Positions 12,451 to 25,317 are shown, numbered from the stretch's first letter. The stretch is 64,000 nt of DNA from Choristoneura fumiferana (GCF_025370935.1 NC_133485.1:15528873-15592872); one strand, 5' to 3'. Program-made: numbers and translations. The notes: generated by a model not told the origin, from the sequence alone.

Positions 12451-15387
12451 CTTGGCTAGAGACTTGAAATTTAGCAAACATATTGCTAGAATATTCCATA
12501 CCTTATTTTGCTTTACAGAATCTACTACAGCACATGTGCATGAATGAACTCAAGGCTTCATAATAGGCTTATAACCCCCATAATCTAGTGTTACAAAGTA
12601 TTATGTCCCTCACCATTTCTATTTCAATTAGAACCATGTACTAGAAGCCTGAGAAATGCCAGCGACTTAAACGTATCGAGTGGATTTTTTTCAGACTTGG
12701 CTTATATCTTTCCTGGTTTAAAAAGCCGAAGAAACCCAGGATTAAGTACAAAACGATACTCAAACTTGTCCAGTGACTCTTATAAATCCTCAATAAAAAA
12801 TTGGTCGAGTGCACGTCGGGTGTCACGCAGGTTTCTACGTGTGGAAAACATTCAAATGTTTAGTTTTACTCAACCATCAATTACTCGTTTACTTGTAAAA
12901 CATGCTGCTGTGACATTTTTTCTCTTTAAGTAATTATGTTATATTGGTATACTAGCTTTTGGCCGCGACCTTGTACGCTTAGACAATAACGTAAGTAATA
13001 CAAATACATGTTTTTTAAAGGAAGAAAGAGATGTCGCTGTTTTTTTCTTTGAATCCAATGGAACTACCTACCTACCTAATTAAATGTTAAGAACACTGTA
13101 CAAAATTGTCATTTTACAAAAGAGGGTCGTGTTTTCAAACTGGGTTTTATTCTGAATTTAGATACCTAAGAGATTTTCGTAAAGAGAAGCTATTTAAAAT
13201 AATCCTTGTATAAAACGCTTCATCGAGAATGTCTTCAATTTCTGTTACTTCTTTTTTGCTGAAACTAAATATAGCAAGATAATTATAGTCAAATGCAGCT
13301 AGAACCATAATATTTGCATTTTGTATGCATTTACAAACTAATTGCACTAAAACCTAGGTAGGCATTTAGTTCTACAAGCAAGTTAATTTTGAAGTCAATT
13401 CCGATATTCAACATTCCTGTGTAAATTTATTATGGCTTGTTTGATTAAGACTGCACAACTAACCACTATTAAAAGACCTTTCGATTCTTTACGATTGCCT
13501 ACTTTACGGAGATCTGATTGTATTGGCTATTACATCCATTTTAAAAAGACCTCTGTTACTTCTATAGCTTTCTTAACACAAAGAGCTCTAACTTAAATGG
13601 TATTAACAACCAAATAAATTAGGTCTCTTTCGCCTTATGGTTTAATTCTTTGTAAAGATCAAAATGTATTGGATATTGCGTAGGTGTAGTAATCGTAAAA
13701 TTGTTTCTTTTGAATAAACTCTCGACAAAATTGTATGAAAATAAAAAGAGTACATTGGATTGAACCAAAAAGGTAAGTGTTACAAAATATGGTATTTATT
13801 GGTTTCTATCTCATATTTTAGGTAGGTACTGTCAAAATATAAAAGATAAAATGTCGAGTTTATTGGAAAGCTGAGTAGGTATTGCAAACCTTGAGTTTGT
13901 AAAATCTTATAATCTAGATTTTAGTTATCTTTTTGATCTTTTCGATAATCTAACCATTATTGGGACGCATTTCCATAATGGCAGAGCATAAATAATCGAA
14001 AAATCATATTAGCCAAAGTCCACATTTCGCCTTGCTTGTGATATTGCCATTAGTAGATTTTACACACCCTCTCAGCTTCAATGAAAGCGTACTTTAAGTA
14101 AGTGTATCGTATCTGAACATTAAATGTTTGATGATTAATTGTTTTTTTTTTATAATTAAAACCATACTAAAATAATTTAAGAATAATAATATACTTAATA
14201 CAGGTTTAACAAACTTAACTTAACCTAATCTGAGAAATTTATGTAAAACATTTTCTAAAATAATACTGAGTTTCAACAGAAAAACTTATGCCAAACGATC
14301 ATTCGATCAAACATTATATTATGACAAAAAATATTCGGCGACACGAAGGGCGCCGTTGTAAAGTGCGTCGTAGAAGCAGTACTAATCAGGTATTACTTCC
14401 ATACCACATTATCTAAGTAGGCGGTGGGCGACCTTTACATATTAATTTGCTTGTGTCTTTAACTTTCACTTACCCGGCCAGGTAATTCTATCCCTTTCGC
14501 TCTTATGGTGAATTAGATTTATAAATTAAGCTAAACCTTAATTATCTTGGTTCCCATTAAGCGGTCATTAAGGGGTCTTAACAGAAACAGAAAAAAATCA
14601 GAAAAACATTTTTTTAGGTAGTTACTCAATACTCATGCTAGATCTAGGCGACATAAAATGGCTTTTTATAATCTAGTACATAAAGTCAAATATACCTCTA
14701 AGATAATTTTCCTTTAACACCAATTTTTTTTATATTTTCCTTGCCCTAAGAATATCTTAGAGAATACCTACTGACCCAATAAAGACTAACAATAAGTACG
14801 AAATAGTTCTATCCTAAGCTCCCTATTCCCGTTACAGTTGATGGCAAATAACAAGCCTACGAAGCATTTAGCGATTTCCCGTCTCGCTGCCATATATCAT
14901 CTCGCTACATTTGCCATGTTAATGTTAACTTTGACGACTTGTTACATTCTTAATCGTGAGATATAGAGTTGTGACGGGAACGTGTCAAAAGGCATAATTT
15001 TCAATGAAATACATAATGATCATTTCATTTGACATAAACATAATATATAGTTTTCGGTGAAGACATTAATCAAACGCACATTAACTTAGAATCTACAGAT
15101 AAGTTATGGCTGGGTCAAGTTTATTTTTTACTAGCGACCCGCCCTGGCATTTCTCGATTAGGTAGGTTAAAAAAAGGGTCTCTAATCAAGGCACTTCACA
15201 TTTTTTAGCTCCATTTCCCTTAAAACTACAACCGTGTGAAGCCGGGACGTGTCGCATATATATATGTACGTATCATGTATTATGTTATGTGCCTATAATT
15301 ATGTAACTGATGGTGAACACTGCATTAAAATCCGTCGCTAATTTCAAAAGAGCTAATCGTACAGACGGACGGAAGTGACCTTACTTT
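12451..15387. other. No gene seen
   Basis: Nearly 3 kb without a supported gene. The only repeat match is 14633-14712, paired with the 2.27-kb repeat. Confidence 0.5.
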
Positions 15388-15510
15388 TAACCCCCCCGCA
15401 CAAATAGGGGTGTTATAAATACATAAGTCAGATGTCTATATCTGCAATGTCTATCTGTGGCATCATAGCTCTCAAACGGATTGACCGATTACTATGTGAT
15501 TCTTAGCTAT
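15388..15510 (+). repeat. Repeat family F, decayed copy
   Basis: TTTTAACCCCCCCGCACAAA, GGGGTGTTATAAAT and CTGTGGCATCATAGCTCTCA match the start of family F (better copies at 20.5, 32.2, 51.1 and 53.4 kb). Confidence 0.55.
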
Positions 15511-16248
15511 ATCTCATTAAAACTTTTTAAGACAACAACTTTTCTAAAGGTTATATACCAATAGATAAAGATATATATATCAATCTTATAATTATTCGCT
15601 TTAATCGATTGTATCCTTGGTATAATATATTGGTTTTATGGCGATAAAAATTACCATAAGTGCACTCAAAAACAAAACATAACCGACTATGAATACAACT
15701 CTATTCACAAGATTAACTGAGCTTCACGCCTATAGTGCAACAAACTTAGTTTTATTTAGCACCACGTTCCATCCACTTGCCTTTACCTTTATCCCTTATG
15801 GAATAAGATCTTAAATCATTCTATTAAACCGCATAGACGTTGTAGTTATGTGTACACAGTAGTTTACATTCGTCTTAAGTCTTAAGACGATGAGAGTTAA
15901 GTTTTAAATCGATTGCTTACATGTAAAAGTACTGCAGTACTTAACACGTGTCTTGCAATGTAACTAATGCACCACGAGTAACCTTTAAGCGGATAGCTTT
16001 GAGGTCTTTTTTCAGAGTTGAAAGTGTTTTTTTAATGTGGCTTTTTACTAATTGCATTCACAATAATGACGTGGTAGTAAAATTGGTGCATTGTGGGTTG
16101 TTGCTAGGTTCGTAATTTGAAATTTTACCCACCATGAGTTATGATGAAGAAAGTCGTATTCTTTGATCGCATTTATGGAATTCTTGTGTTACAAAAGGTA
16201 GAGAGAGTTGTGGAGAGTGAAGATATTGGAACTACGTTAAATAGAGCA
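15511..16248. other. No gene seen
   Basis: AT-rich with no supported feature. Confidence 0.5.
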
Positions 16249-16345
16249 AGGTAGGGGAAGCTTTTGCTACTGTAAGACAAATCAAACATCCTTAATAACA
16301 TCGAAGTTCAGTTTAAATTTGCCTGCAGTAGCAATAACCCTACCC
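16249..16345. mobile_element. Small hairpin element
   Basis: GGTAGGGGAAGCTTTTGCTA at the left pairs with GCAGTAGCAATAACCCTACC at the right, over about 22 bp with small gaps. Confidence 0.4.
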
Positions 16346-16360
16346 TAATTTAACACATTT

Positions 16361-16501
16361 AGGGGCTGTTTCACCATTCATTGATTAGTGTTAACTGGCG
16401 GTTAGATGTGATGCCGTCTCTATTTGTTTTGTTCGAATAGACGGAGACGGCATCACATTTAACCGTCAGTTAGCGCTAATCAAGGATGGTGAAAAGCCCC
16501 T
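16361..16501. mobile_element. Palindromic MITE, family H
   Basis: GGGGCTGTTTCACCATTCAT at the left and ATGGTGAAAAGCCCC at the right are inverted repeats, with GTGATGCCGTCTC against GAGACGGCATCAC near the centre. Almost the whole element is one hairpin. TTA(A) lies on both sides, as expected for a TTA/TTAA target. Other copies are at 32.77, 50.63 and 61.82 kb. Confidence 0.8.
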
Positions 16502-16603
16502 TAATAGGCCTAAATAAACTTTTAAAAAAGCCTTTATTTTCTATTTATTTACAATACTTAGAACTTGAAAAAGAGGCAGAAATACAGTACGGCAAAGATC
16601 TTG

Positions 16604-16838
16604 CAGGTGGTAGGGCCTTGTGCAAGGTCCGCCCGGATTGCTACCACCATCTTGCTCGCTAATCCTGCCGTGAAGCAGCAGTGCTTGCACTGTTGTGTTT
16701 CGGCGTGGACAGTAAGACAGCCGGTGAAATTACTGCCACGTGAGGTATCCCATCTTAGGCCAACGCATCTGCAATACCCCTAGTGATGCAGATGTTTATG
16801 GGCGGTGGTGATCAAGCCATCAAGTCGAATAAAAAAAA
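16604..16838 (+). repeat. Retroposon family A, internally deleted copy
   Basis: Begins AGGTGGTAGGGCCTTGTGCA and keeps the CAGCCGGTGAAATTACTGCC block. The 3' tail lacks the TTACCATCAGGAGACC part before its A-run. Plus orientation. Confidence 0.75.
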
Positions 16839-16975
16839 TCTTTTTAACGTAATCATCATCATTTCAATTTGTCGTACTGTATTTAATTATATCTCACCTG
16901 TCAAAAGCCCTCATTTCTATCTACTCTCCTTGATGTTTCGTGACAATGTGACATGTTGGATTTCAACTGATATGA

Positions 16976-17412
16976 TTGCAGTGTTTGAAGTCAAAAGTCT
17001 TTGACCAGTGTGTGTTGCCAGTGATGACATACGGATCTGAGACGTGGGCGCTTACGATGGGCCTCATGAGGAAGCTCAAAGTCACTCAAAGGGCTATGGA
17101 GAGGGCTATGCTCGGGGTTTCTCTGCGGGATAGAATCAGAAATAATGATATCCGTAATAGAACTAAGGTTACCGACATAGCTCGAAGAATTGCGAAACTG
17201 AAGTGGCAATGGGCGGGGCACATTGCTCGCAGGACTGATAGCCGATGGGGTCAAAAGGTTCTCGAATGGCGTCCCCGGACCGGGAGACGAGCTGGTTAAG
17301 ATCGCGGGATCGCGGTGGATGGGAAAAGCACAAGACCGGTCTGAGTGGAGAGCCTTGGGGGAGGCCTATGTCCAGCAGTGGACGTCTTTCGGCTGACATG
17401 ATGATGATGATT
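16976..17412 (+). mobile_element. RTE-type LINE 3' end with reverse transcriptase C-terminal remnant
   Basis: A frame reads LPVMTYGSETWALT, then RAMERAMLGVSLRDRIRN, then WAGHIARRTDSRWGQKVLEW: the typical tail of the RTE endonuclease-reverse transcriptase, after the polymerase core. It stops early after a small deletion near 17290, but the shifted frame resumes with SRWMGKAQDRSEWRALGEAY and VQQWTSFG, then TGA, followed by a GATGATGATGATT tail. The copy is 5' truncated and dead. Confidence 0.85.
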
Positions 17413-17539
17413 GCTAGATTTTACACATTTCCACGCCACGTCACCTCAATAAAAGCATGTACCCTAAGCGGTAAAGTAAATCTGTGTACCAATGCGCCCT
17501 TGTATATTTAAACACTAGTTTTAATTTTTAATCATATTT

Positions 17540-17725
17540 ATTCATCATCATTATCATATCAGCTGTAGAACGTCTACTGTTAGACATAAGCCTCCCCCTT
17601 GAACCTCCAGTTGCTTTGATTGGAAGCGGCAAGCATCCATTGCACCGTGAACCCGCGGCTTTAACCAGGTCATCCATCCATCTCGTTGGTGGACGTCCTA
17701 CGCTGCGCTTGCCGATCCGATTACA
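17540..17725 (-). mobile_element. RTE-type LINE 3' end, second subfamily
   Basis: CATCATCATTATCATATCAG, GAACGTCTACTGTTAGACAT and TTGGTGGACGTCCTACGCTG match the RTE end read from the minus strand. The middle differs from the 17.0-kb copy and resembles the 54.2-kb copy. Confidence 0.65.
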
Positions 17726-18731
17726 ACTTACTATAAGTATTAAGCATAAGTGCTTAATAGGTAGTTATAATCAATATTATAGTAGTCTATAGTAATTTAA
17801 GCTTATAATAATTTAGTAAACTTGTTTCGTTAATGTCGTAAAATTTGAGACAAAGCTTTCTTCGACCCTGTTCCACGCCCGCATATTATAAACTGTTAAT
17901 TAAGTGTAATCTACTATCGACTGTCTATTCGTTCCGCCATTTTTAAGTCCACTCCAGTCAAAACTCGTATTTAGTTCAGGAGAAAAAGATGTGAAAAAGT
18001 GACGGACCTCTAGATCTTTCTGTACCTTCTTCTCCTTCTTCTTCTTCTTTTTTTACCTCCACTTTTTGTTAAGTGCAAAGCGAAGCAGACCCGAGATGAC
18101 CAAAATTCACACTCGACGAAATTTTTGTCCTACATGTCTTGAAGAATGATGGCTGTCGGGGCCAATGTGTTCTTGAGTGGCGCCCACGCACTGGAAGAGA
18201 CAATGTGCGCCCTTAACTTGTACATAGGTACATTTTGATCCTTTTATGTCTTTTAAACTGTAAACGAGCGATTTTTGTATATTCATTTATCTATTTGGGA
18301 CTCAACGGCTCAAATGATTTCGATGAAGTTTGCTGTACGAGGGTTTTCGAGCTTTAGCCCTCATAAAGCTTGGTCTCACAGAACTTCTTAGCCGCTACAC
18401 TTTTGCATTCTTGATGGACTAAGTCAGGTTTCTCGGTTGAGGCTCAGCAGAGAACCTTCATGACGACTTTCTTGATACAATAGTGTGGTGGCTTCCCCTT
18501 TCCTTCCACACCGCAGAGCTGGAGTCCGGAGTTTGTAATTGAAAACAGAAAGCGCTGCTGCCTACTTTCAGTCGTCTTTAATGGCACTCACAGGAAAATA
18601 TGGGTCTTTCATACTTACTCTAAACCATACACAGCACGATACGCAGCTCTGACTGACTTGTAAATAAGTATTTTCGAATAGGCAGTGTTTTCAGCGGATA
18701 TAATCTCAAATGGTACCCTGCTCCTCGCACT
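17726..18731. other. No gene seen; one small RTE piece
   Basis: 18148-18204 (GTTCTTGAGTGGCGCCCACG) matches the VLEWRPRTG part of the RTE frame on the plus strand. 18285-18390 has wording like family Q (ATGATTTCGATGAAGTTTGC). Otherwise nothing is supported. Confidence 0.45.
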
Positions 18732-18858
18732 GAGGGGCTACTATGAGATTTGAAACTCGAAGTTCGTATCGTACCGTCCGTCTCACTCTCTTTTCAAATA
18801 ATATAAGAGTCAGCGGGACGGCAAGACACGAAGTTCAAACTTTGGTCTTCGTAGTAAA
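18732..18858. mobile_element. Hairpin MITE, family I
   Basis: GGGCTACTATGAGATTTGAA and ACTCGAAGTTCGTATCGTAC pair with ACACGAAGTTCAAACTTTGG and the right end CTTCGTAGTA. Relatives at 45.02, 49.50 and 61.50 kb. Confidence 0.6.
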
Positions 18859-19278
18859 GGTCTGCTCGTCTCATCACACTACTGCGATATGTGACGTAGC
18901 AGCCACAGGCACACATGATCTCTTCTACTTTTCCCCTTCTTTCTTGCCTCGAACATGACGAGTTGCATGACGTGCGGCATGACAAGTAACGCAGCCTAAA
19001 CCTCATTTATTTACTAGCCGTTTCTAATGCCACTCGACGAGTGTAACATACTTTTTCAATATTTTGCATCCAGTCTGCGCCGGCGATGAAATACACTGTA
19101 AGCAAACTCCAGCTGGGTACGTTTGTGAAAACATACATTACAATTTTTAATGGATTGATTTCGTTTGTGTGATTTAAAGGTAAGTGTAATATTTTGTTTG
19201 TTTGATTTTTTTCTGGAGATTAGTATGCTTATATGTATGTTTACTCGTACTTAGATAAAGGTAGGTTTTTCGGGATGT
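18859..19278. other. No gene seen
   Basis: No supported feature. Confidence 0.5.
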
Positions 19279-19420
19279 GTACAGTCAGTTCATAAACTTC
19301 TGAGCAAACATTTGATCAAAAATATGTGAACACAACTCTATTGTTAACGGCGTAGAAGCGTGTTCAGACATTTTTGAATAAATTTTTGCTCAGAAGTTTA
19401 CGAACTTGACTGTACCAATA
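19279..19420. mobile_element. Hairpin MITE
   Basis: GTACAGTCAGTTCATAAACT TCTGAGCAAA at the left is inverted at the right as TTTTTGCTCAGAAGTTTACG AACTTGACTGTAC. The centre is AT-rich. Confidence 0.75.
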
Positions 19421-19738
19421 GCGTTGCGTGAACTTTTAATACTTCACAGTTAGTGAACCAAACCAATAAAATTAGTTAGGATTTCTGGTCCCGAACGAGA
19501 AAAAACTCATCTAATAGGTCTATTCCCAACAATGAAGTCTTAAATCATGATTTTTAATAGCTCTGTACGCGCCTCGAGCTTAATATCCACTATATCTTGA
19601 CACTTAGCTTCTGTATAACTTGATGGAAGCAAGGGGTCAATATTATCTGGTAATTTTACGTAGTTACCAAATTAGATAGAGCTCTCAACGGGAAACAGGT
19701 CAATGTGGTACTGGGGTCTACTTAGTTTGGTTAATTCT

Positions 19739-19816
19739 AGTTCACACAATGTTCATTCGATTAAATTTATGACCGAATTCGAACAGAATTTAATCATGAA
19801 TATTGTGTGAATTCGC
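19739..19816. mobile_element. Small hairpin element
   Basis: AGTTCACACAATGTTCATTC and TTAATCATGAATATTGTGTG AATTC are inverted repeats around a 20-bp centre. Confidence 0.55.
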
Positions 19817-19854
19817 TGGGGAAAGCATTGGTATATATGTCGGCGGCCGATCGT

Positions 19855-20120
19855 ATAATCCGCCAGATCACGAAATGGCGCGATTTCATGAAATGGCTAG
19901 GACATCCGCCATATCATTCAAAACTTACCGTTTAACTGTGCCTAGTGACGTTTAGGCAGATCATGAAATTCCTAGGCATATCATGTAACGCTGCCATATC
20001 GGTTCTGGCACTTCGCCGGCCGCTGCCCCGGCTCGCTCGTTTCGCTCGTTAAGCGTCCCGGATACCACCTGGGGCACGTTGTAAAAGATAGGGGAACATG
20101 TCCTTGGACGTTGTAAATTA
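19855..20120. repeat. Unclassified repeat with CATGAAAT/CCTAGG words
   Basis: Several versions of the word TCATGAAATNGCTAGG / TCATGAAATTCCTAGGCATA recur within 150 bp, followed by a GC-rich block (GCTCGCTCGTTTCGCTCG). I do not know the family. Confidence 0.35.
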
Positions 20121-20527
20121 TAGGGGACATTAATTGGCTAGTCTGAACATGGGTATTTGTTTGAGTAAATAAATAAAGATGGTAGTGATAGCAAATAATG
20201 AATAACGAACAATTAATGAAAGTTGTCCTAGAAACTTGAAATTTAGTATGAAGGTAGTTCTTGTAGCACATTAAATAAAGAAAAATCAGTTTTATTTTTT
20301 ATTTGGCTGTGTCAGTATCTACCTATTTAAAATTACGTACATTTTGCTTAGGAGAGGGCTCTGCTAACACTAGATATATAAATACCTAATAATTTGCGCG
20401 TTACCCTCGGTGCGCGAGTTCGACTCGCACTTGGTAGTTTTCTGTTCCTGTCTCTATTATTAAGACTGCCTTCGAATTTATTAATAGTGTTATCCTTATC
20501 ATTTATTGCTCTTTTAATCTTAATGAA

Positions 20528-20760
20528 GAGTATTTTAACCCCCGCCGCAAAAAGAGGGGTGTTATAAGTTTGACTGCTATGTGTATCTGTCTGTGGCACT
20601 GTAGCTCTTAAGCGGGTAGACCGATTTGAATGCAGTTTTTTTTATTTGAAGTCAGGTTTCTTAAATATGTTTCATCAAAATCGGTTAAGCCGTTTTTGAG
20701 ATATTGAACTTTGAAGTGACAAAGTCGGGAGTTTTCCAACTTTTTGATGGTTGGTATTAT
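20528..20760 (+). repeat. Repeat family F, good copy
   Basis: Begins TTTTAACCCCCGCCGCAAAA AGAGGGGTGTTATAAG and ends near CAAAGTCGGGAGTTTTCCAA CTTTTTGATGG. Same order of blocks as at 32.2, 51.1 and 53.4 kb. No coding content; class unknown. Confidence 0.75.
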
Positions 20761-21374
20761 ACTCGTACAGTAGTTTTTTTTTAATATAAAATAGGCCTAG
20801 GTTTGGCCTCAATCTCGCTTGATGGAAAGCGAAGATGGCAGATGGCATTTTTAATAAAGAGTAATTATGTTGTAGGCTGATAATAATATAAATAGAAACT
20901 AGACACTGCGCAAATTTTATTAAGATCAGCGTAGCGGATCGTCGTGAAAAGGCTGTTAACGAGCCAGACGGACAGACTTTCACAATGAAATATTTAGTAT
21001 GAATAAACAACTTCGGAGCACTATGAAGACATAACTCATAACAGATTGACATCCATTCCAAAGTCGGTTAACTGCCCGGCACGTTTATATTACACGTGTT
21101 TACATACTTTTATTTATTTTCAAACATAGCGGCGCGTACACGATGTTAAAACATTGGTTTTTAAACTTGCAGACTAAAAATGATTTATACTAACATTTGC
21201 TAATTACTTGCAGACCATAGTGTACTTAATGACTGAGAAGTAGAATGATGTAAGTGTTTTTGCGTATTATATCGCTGCAGACAGGTAAAAGAATGTATCT
21301 CAAAAATATTTGTAATTTTGGTGCCACAATGAAAAACTTTAAGTAATAGAAATTTTATCTTCTGCCGTTAAGGT
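20761..21374. other. No gene seen
   Basis: No supported feature. Confidence 0.5.
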
Positions 21375-21451
21375 TGCGTTTTGTGTCTATACAATTTTTG
21401 TACTGATTTGTGGTATGCAATAAATAATTTTTGTATTGTATTGTATTGTAA
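21375..21451 (+). repeat. 3' tail of a non-LTR LINE
   Basis: GCAATAAATAATTTTTGTAT followed by TTGTATTGTATTGTA is the TATTG-type tail also seen on the LINE at 49955-50357. Confidence 0.5.
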
Positions 21452-22258
21452 GATGACCAATTTTTCAAACTTCACCTTTTTGCCAAATGTACATCCAACT
21501 TTTTTCTACTCATTTCAAGACAGCGAATACGTACATAGATTGTGCAATGGCTTAAATAGATGGACAAACGTAAAATATCTACACAAACTAGTTAAACCTC
21601 CTCTGTTTGCCATATTATAAACAAGGAAGTAAAACAGTGTGCAACGCAAGAAATAAGCCAGAACTAGGCAACAGAAATATAATAACCCTTTTATTAAAGT
21701 GACAAGTCGTTAACAAGAAATATTTAACACATGTTACAGCATTATCTTGAATATTACCGTTTTACAACGTAAAATATAAATTTCACACTTGCGTAAAACT
21801 GAAAGCTGTGGATCTTCATACTAGTACGGTTACCAACACCAACATATTAGCTATTTCACCTATCACTCGCATAATATACCTCGGGTACTGCCTTTTCGCA
21901 ACTTTTCATTTCGTAAACTCTAAAACTGTAAATATTTCAGAATTTATTTCAGGGCCATCGTATCAGGGTTTTATAGAACCCTTTAGGTTAGGTTAGTTTT
22001 ATAAAGGGAAATTAAAAGTTGCGAAACGAAACAGGTTGTCAAACGTTTTTCGCCGAAATATTAGTAAAAATACCTACTTATGTGCTTATCAAATCCGTTT
22101 GTTCGTTTACTATCAGATGAAAAAATATTACTTTGGATGAATGAATAAAACAGGTTTCATATATTTATTTCAGTACAAAGTCATGTAAATGTTCAAGTAA
22201 AATTAATAACTTCGGCAAATATTATCTATCATTATACTTACATCCCTAGTTTTCACAA
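21452..22258. other. No gene seen
   Basis: No supported gene. 21890-22030 holds a weak inverted pair (TTTTCGCAACTTTTCATTTCG against AAATTAAAAGTTGCGAAACG) around TTTAGGTTAGGTTAG, a very short TTAGG-like run. Confidence 0.4.
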
Positions 22259-22330
22259 GTACAGTCAACAGCACCAATATCTGACACAACAAGCGTGCAT
22301 AAATATCTGATACGACTCTATTACCTACGA
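22259..22330. mobile_element. Half of MITE family J
   Basis: TACAGTCAACAGCACCAATA TCTGACACAACAAGCG matches the right arm of the 61.41-61.67 kb element in reverse. The other arm is not seen here. Confidence 0.5.
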
Positions 22331-23285
22331 TGAAAACATATGAATGCCTAAAACGTGAACACAAAACATGAAAATGAACTGTTAGCGTTAAATGTTTATA
22401 GCTTTTAACAAATAACTTCCTTCATTTAAATCCCTGCACTAAGTTCAATAACAACATAATTACGGAAAACCGCGATTAGTTCTCTGGGCAAGTACTATGA
22501 ACCTTAAGTTAAAATATCTCAAACATAAACACCGGAATATAGGGACCGTTGTTATTTACAATAGGATTGCTGCATCGCGATGCGTGGTCGGTTGTACGTC
22601 TATTTATAAACAGAACCACAGAAGTTGTAGGTTACAGGGTTGTCAAATCCGGTTGTTAGTTTAAATTATTAATATCAGCTAAATACAATGTTGCGGTAGT
22701 TATAACAGTTTAAGTTATGTTAGTGTGTTGGAGTTGGTTAAGGGTCAATGTGACAGCTTTTACAATGATTAGCTTAGAGGAATATTTTCTGGTAAAATGT
22801 TATCGCTATATTAAGTTTCCATGAATGTTTGTTATTGGAATAAAGAACATGAGTAAACAGTTTACAGTTAACTCTTATAGAAATCAATAAGAAAACAAAT
22901 TAGAATAGATGGAATAAGGGTTCTGCTAGCACTGGATATTCAGATACCTACAAATTTGTTCACTTTTTTCATATAGATCAATTCGATAATAAAAGTCTTA
23001 ACTATTTTATAAAAAGTCCCATCCCTAACTTAAAGTAATAACAATTTCAAATCAATGATATTATTGAATATTAGTATATCTAAACTATTATAATTATAGG
23101 ATACCGTACAGAAGTAGTTTCAACGAAAAATACTAGTACGCACTTACGAAAACTAAATGGAATACAAATATTCGTTGTGAAATAGCAACACTACCTACTA
23201 CAGATTACTTAACCGATTGCACAAGATATTTTTTTTAAATTATCTTAGATTTGATCATTTTGGTAGATCAACTTTTAAGTAAAAC
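22331..23285. other. No gene seen
   Basis: AT-rich with no supported feature. Confidence 0.5.
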
Positions 23286-23388
23286 AATACCCCTGGTGTT
23301 GCAGATGTTTATAGGCGGTGGTGATCCCTTACCATCAGGAGACCCACCTGTTCGTTTTCCATCCACTCGAATAAAATAAAATAAAAAG
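23286..23388 (+). repeat. Retroposon family A, 5'-truncated copy
   Basis: Only the 3' third is present, from ACCCCTGGTGTTGCAGATGT to CATCCACTCGAATAAAATAA. The sharp 5' truncation with an intact tail supports retroposition. Confidence 0.75.
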
Positions 23389-23540
23389 TATATCATATAA
23401 ATATGTCATTGGTTTGGTGTTGTTCTCATTGGTTTTAATAAATATTCATATTTGATTTCGTTTTATTTTAAGTTTAATTTTATTTGGTTTAATATGATAT
23501 TAGTTGTTTCATTAATTATTACTTGGTTTCGTGCACCTTT

Positions 23541-24167
23541 TTCAGGGTTCCGTAGCCAAAATGGCACAAACGGAACCCTTATAGTTTCGCCATGTCTGTC
23601 TGTCTGTCCGTCCGCGGCTTTGCTCAGGGACTATCAATGCTAGAAAGCTGTAATTTTGCACGAATATATGTATATGTAAACTATGCCGACAAAATGGAAC
23701 AATAAAAAAAATTTTTTTTTTTTTAGTTCTCCCTTCTCCCATAGACGTAAAGTGGGGCTATTTTTTTCTCAACCAACTTTGTAGTGTGGGGTATCGTTGG
23801 ATAGGTCTTTTAAAACCATTAGAGGGTTGCTAAAACGATTTTTCGATTCAGTGATTTGTTTACAAAATATTCAACGTTAAAGTGCAAATTTTCATTAAAA
23901 TCGAGCGAATCGTAGTTTTTTCATTAAAAAAATTACGACGATGGTAGTAAGTATATCAAACTAACAAGGAAAACTATAACGGTTAAGTTTTCTTGAGAAT
24001 AATTAGTAGTTTAAGAGTAATTAGCAGCCTAAGGTATAAAATATACCTAAACTATGAAAGATTCCGCATAAAATATGAAATTCTTAGAAAAATATTACTT
24101 AATTTTTTCGTAATGGCTACGGAACCCTATTTTGGGCGTGTCCGACACACACTTGGCCGGTTTTCTT
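23541..24167. mobile_element. Repeat family G (~630 bp), copy 1
   Basis: Starts AGGGTTCCGTAGCCAAAATG GC and ends ATGGCTACGGAACCCTATTT TGGGCG, so the ends carry inverted AGGGTTCCGTAGCC. A second copy at 52.63-53.30 kb matches through the whole interior, including CAATGCTAGAAAGCTGTAAT and CGATTTTTCGATTCAGTGAT. No open frame of note. A non-autonomous DNA element is my best guess. Confidence 0.7.
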
Positions 24168-24540
24168 TTAATATGTACATTTGTGATTTAGTAGTAACTC
24201 AATTTATATAAGAAAGGAAAAACTGAGTGAGACTTAACGTTTTAATTTACTTACAGATCCTGTCCACAGAGCAGGGTGATATTTATAGATTTATATTTAT
24301 AAATTATAACCCACTTTTTCTATAACATGTTGCATAATAAAACTACAGATGCACACATGAAGAAAACACATAGGTACCAGTATTGAATAGCTTTTAACAA
24401 ATTTAGCCGAATGCCGAATATCGAGTATTCGACTTCACTCGACCCCATCTCTACTCCCAACGGTAAGCACTAAACTAAGTACACGTTAAAATTAACTGTT
24501 TTGGAAATGGTATCAAACAGTTCTTAATGTGGAAGGACGT
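24168..24540. other. No gene seen
   Basis: No supported feature. Confidence 0.5.
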
Positions 24541-24768
24541 TTACAGAATTACCGATAAGCTGACATAACCGTTAGGTTTGACAGCTTTTAGGGCTTTCCA
24601 ACGACGATAAAGTTCAACGTAGCTTTGAATATTTTGCCATGACGTGTCCGGTTTTGGAATGTTGTAAAACGCGATCAAGTGGTAGGTTGTGGTAGTGTGC
24701 TGGTGCGAACGCCCCCACAAACCCCACAGAGCTCGTCGAAGTCGTTCAAGCCTTTTTCGAGATGGCAA
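24541..24768 (-). other. Open frame of unknown origin
   Basis: A minus-strand frame of about 75 codons ending in TAA at 24541. It begins at a TTG, not an ATG. The composition is protein-like (ERLRRALWGLWGRSHQH near the start, ELYRRWKALKAVKPNGY near the end), with basic and aromatic residues. I see no clear splice sites, poly(A) or repeat ends. It may be an exon, an old retrocopy or a piece of an element. Not recognised. Confidence 0.2.
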
Positions 24769-25317
24769 AATAAGTAAATTTACAAAAATCGCCCATACGT
24801 ATAAATAGGTATTAAAACGTTAGAGCTGAGACTGTTTAAAACCAATTCTAAGTTGTGGTTTTTAAAATTCCAGTAAATATCTGCATTTCAGCGAAATTCG
24901 TTTTATAATTTACTGTTTTTGGTTAAGTGCATTTATACGTAAGTGGCCATCGCTGGGAAATGTTTTTTACTCGACTGTTTCCTGTTCTTTTAAAGATCAG
25001 GAAGTTGTGTTCTATAGAATCCATGTATTTCATTCATCGAATCATCTTGTTATCCGTAAAATTATTCAATAAAGTATTTAAAAACGGTTTTTAGAGTTTT
25101 TGGAAATGTCGCTTTGGGTATTGCGATTTTTGCGGAAAAACCTTGACTGTCTAAATTTTTGTAGAATTTGTTTTTTTTTTACGATGAAGAATTCAGAAAA
25201 TTGGACATTTACACAGCTACTTAGCAACTTTAAATTTGAAAAAATATTATAATAATTAGTCCATAAGTTAAGATTTACAAAAAATATTGGTCATGTTTTT
25301 TTTTTGTCACTACCAAT
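24769..25317. other. No gene seen
   Basis: AT-rich with no supported feature. Confidence 0.5.

Noticed and set aside
21985..22000. TTAGGTTAGGTTAG as a telomere remnant
   Set aside because: Only two to three units, as likely by chance; the same applies to AACCTAACCTAACCT near 48790.
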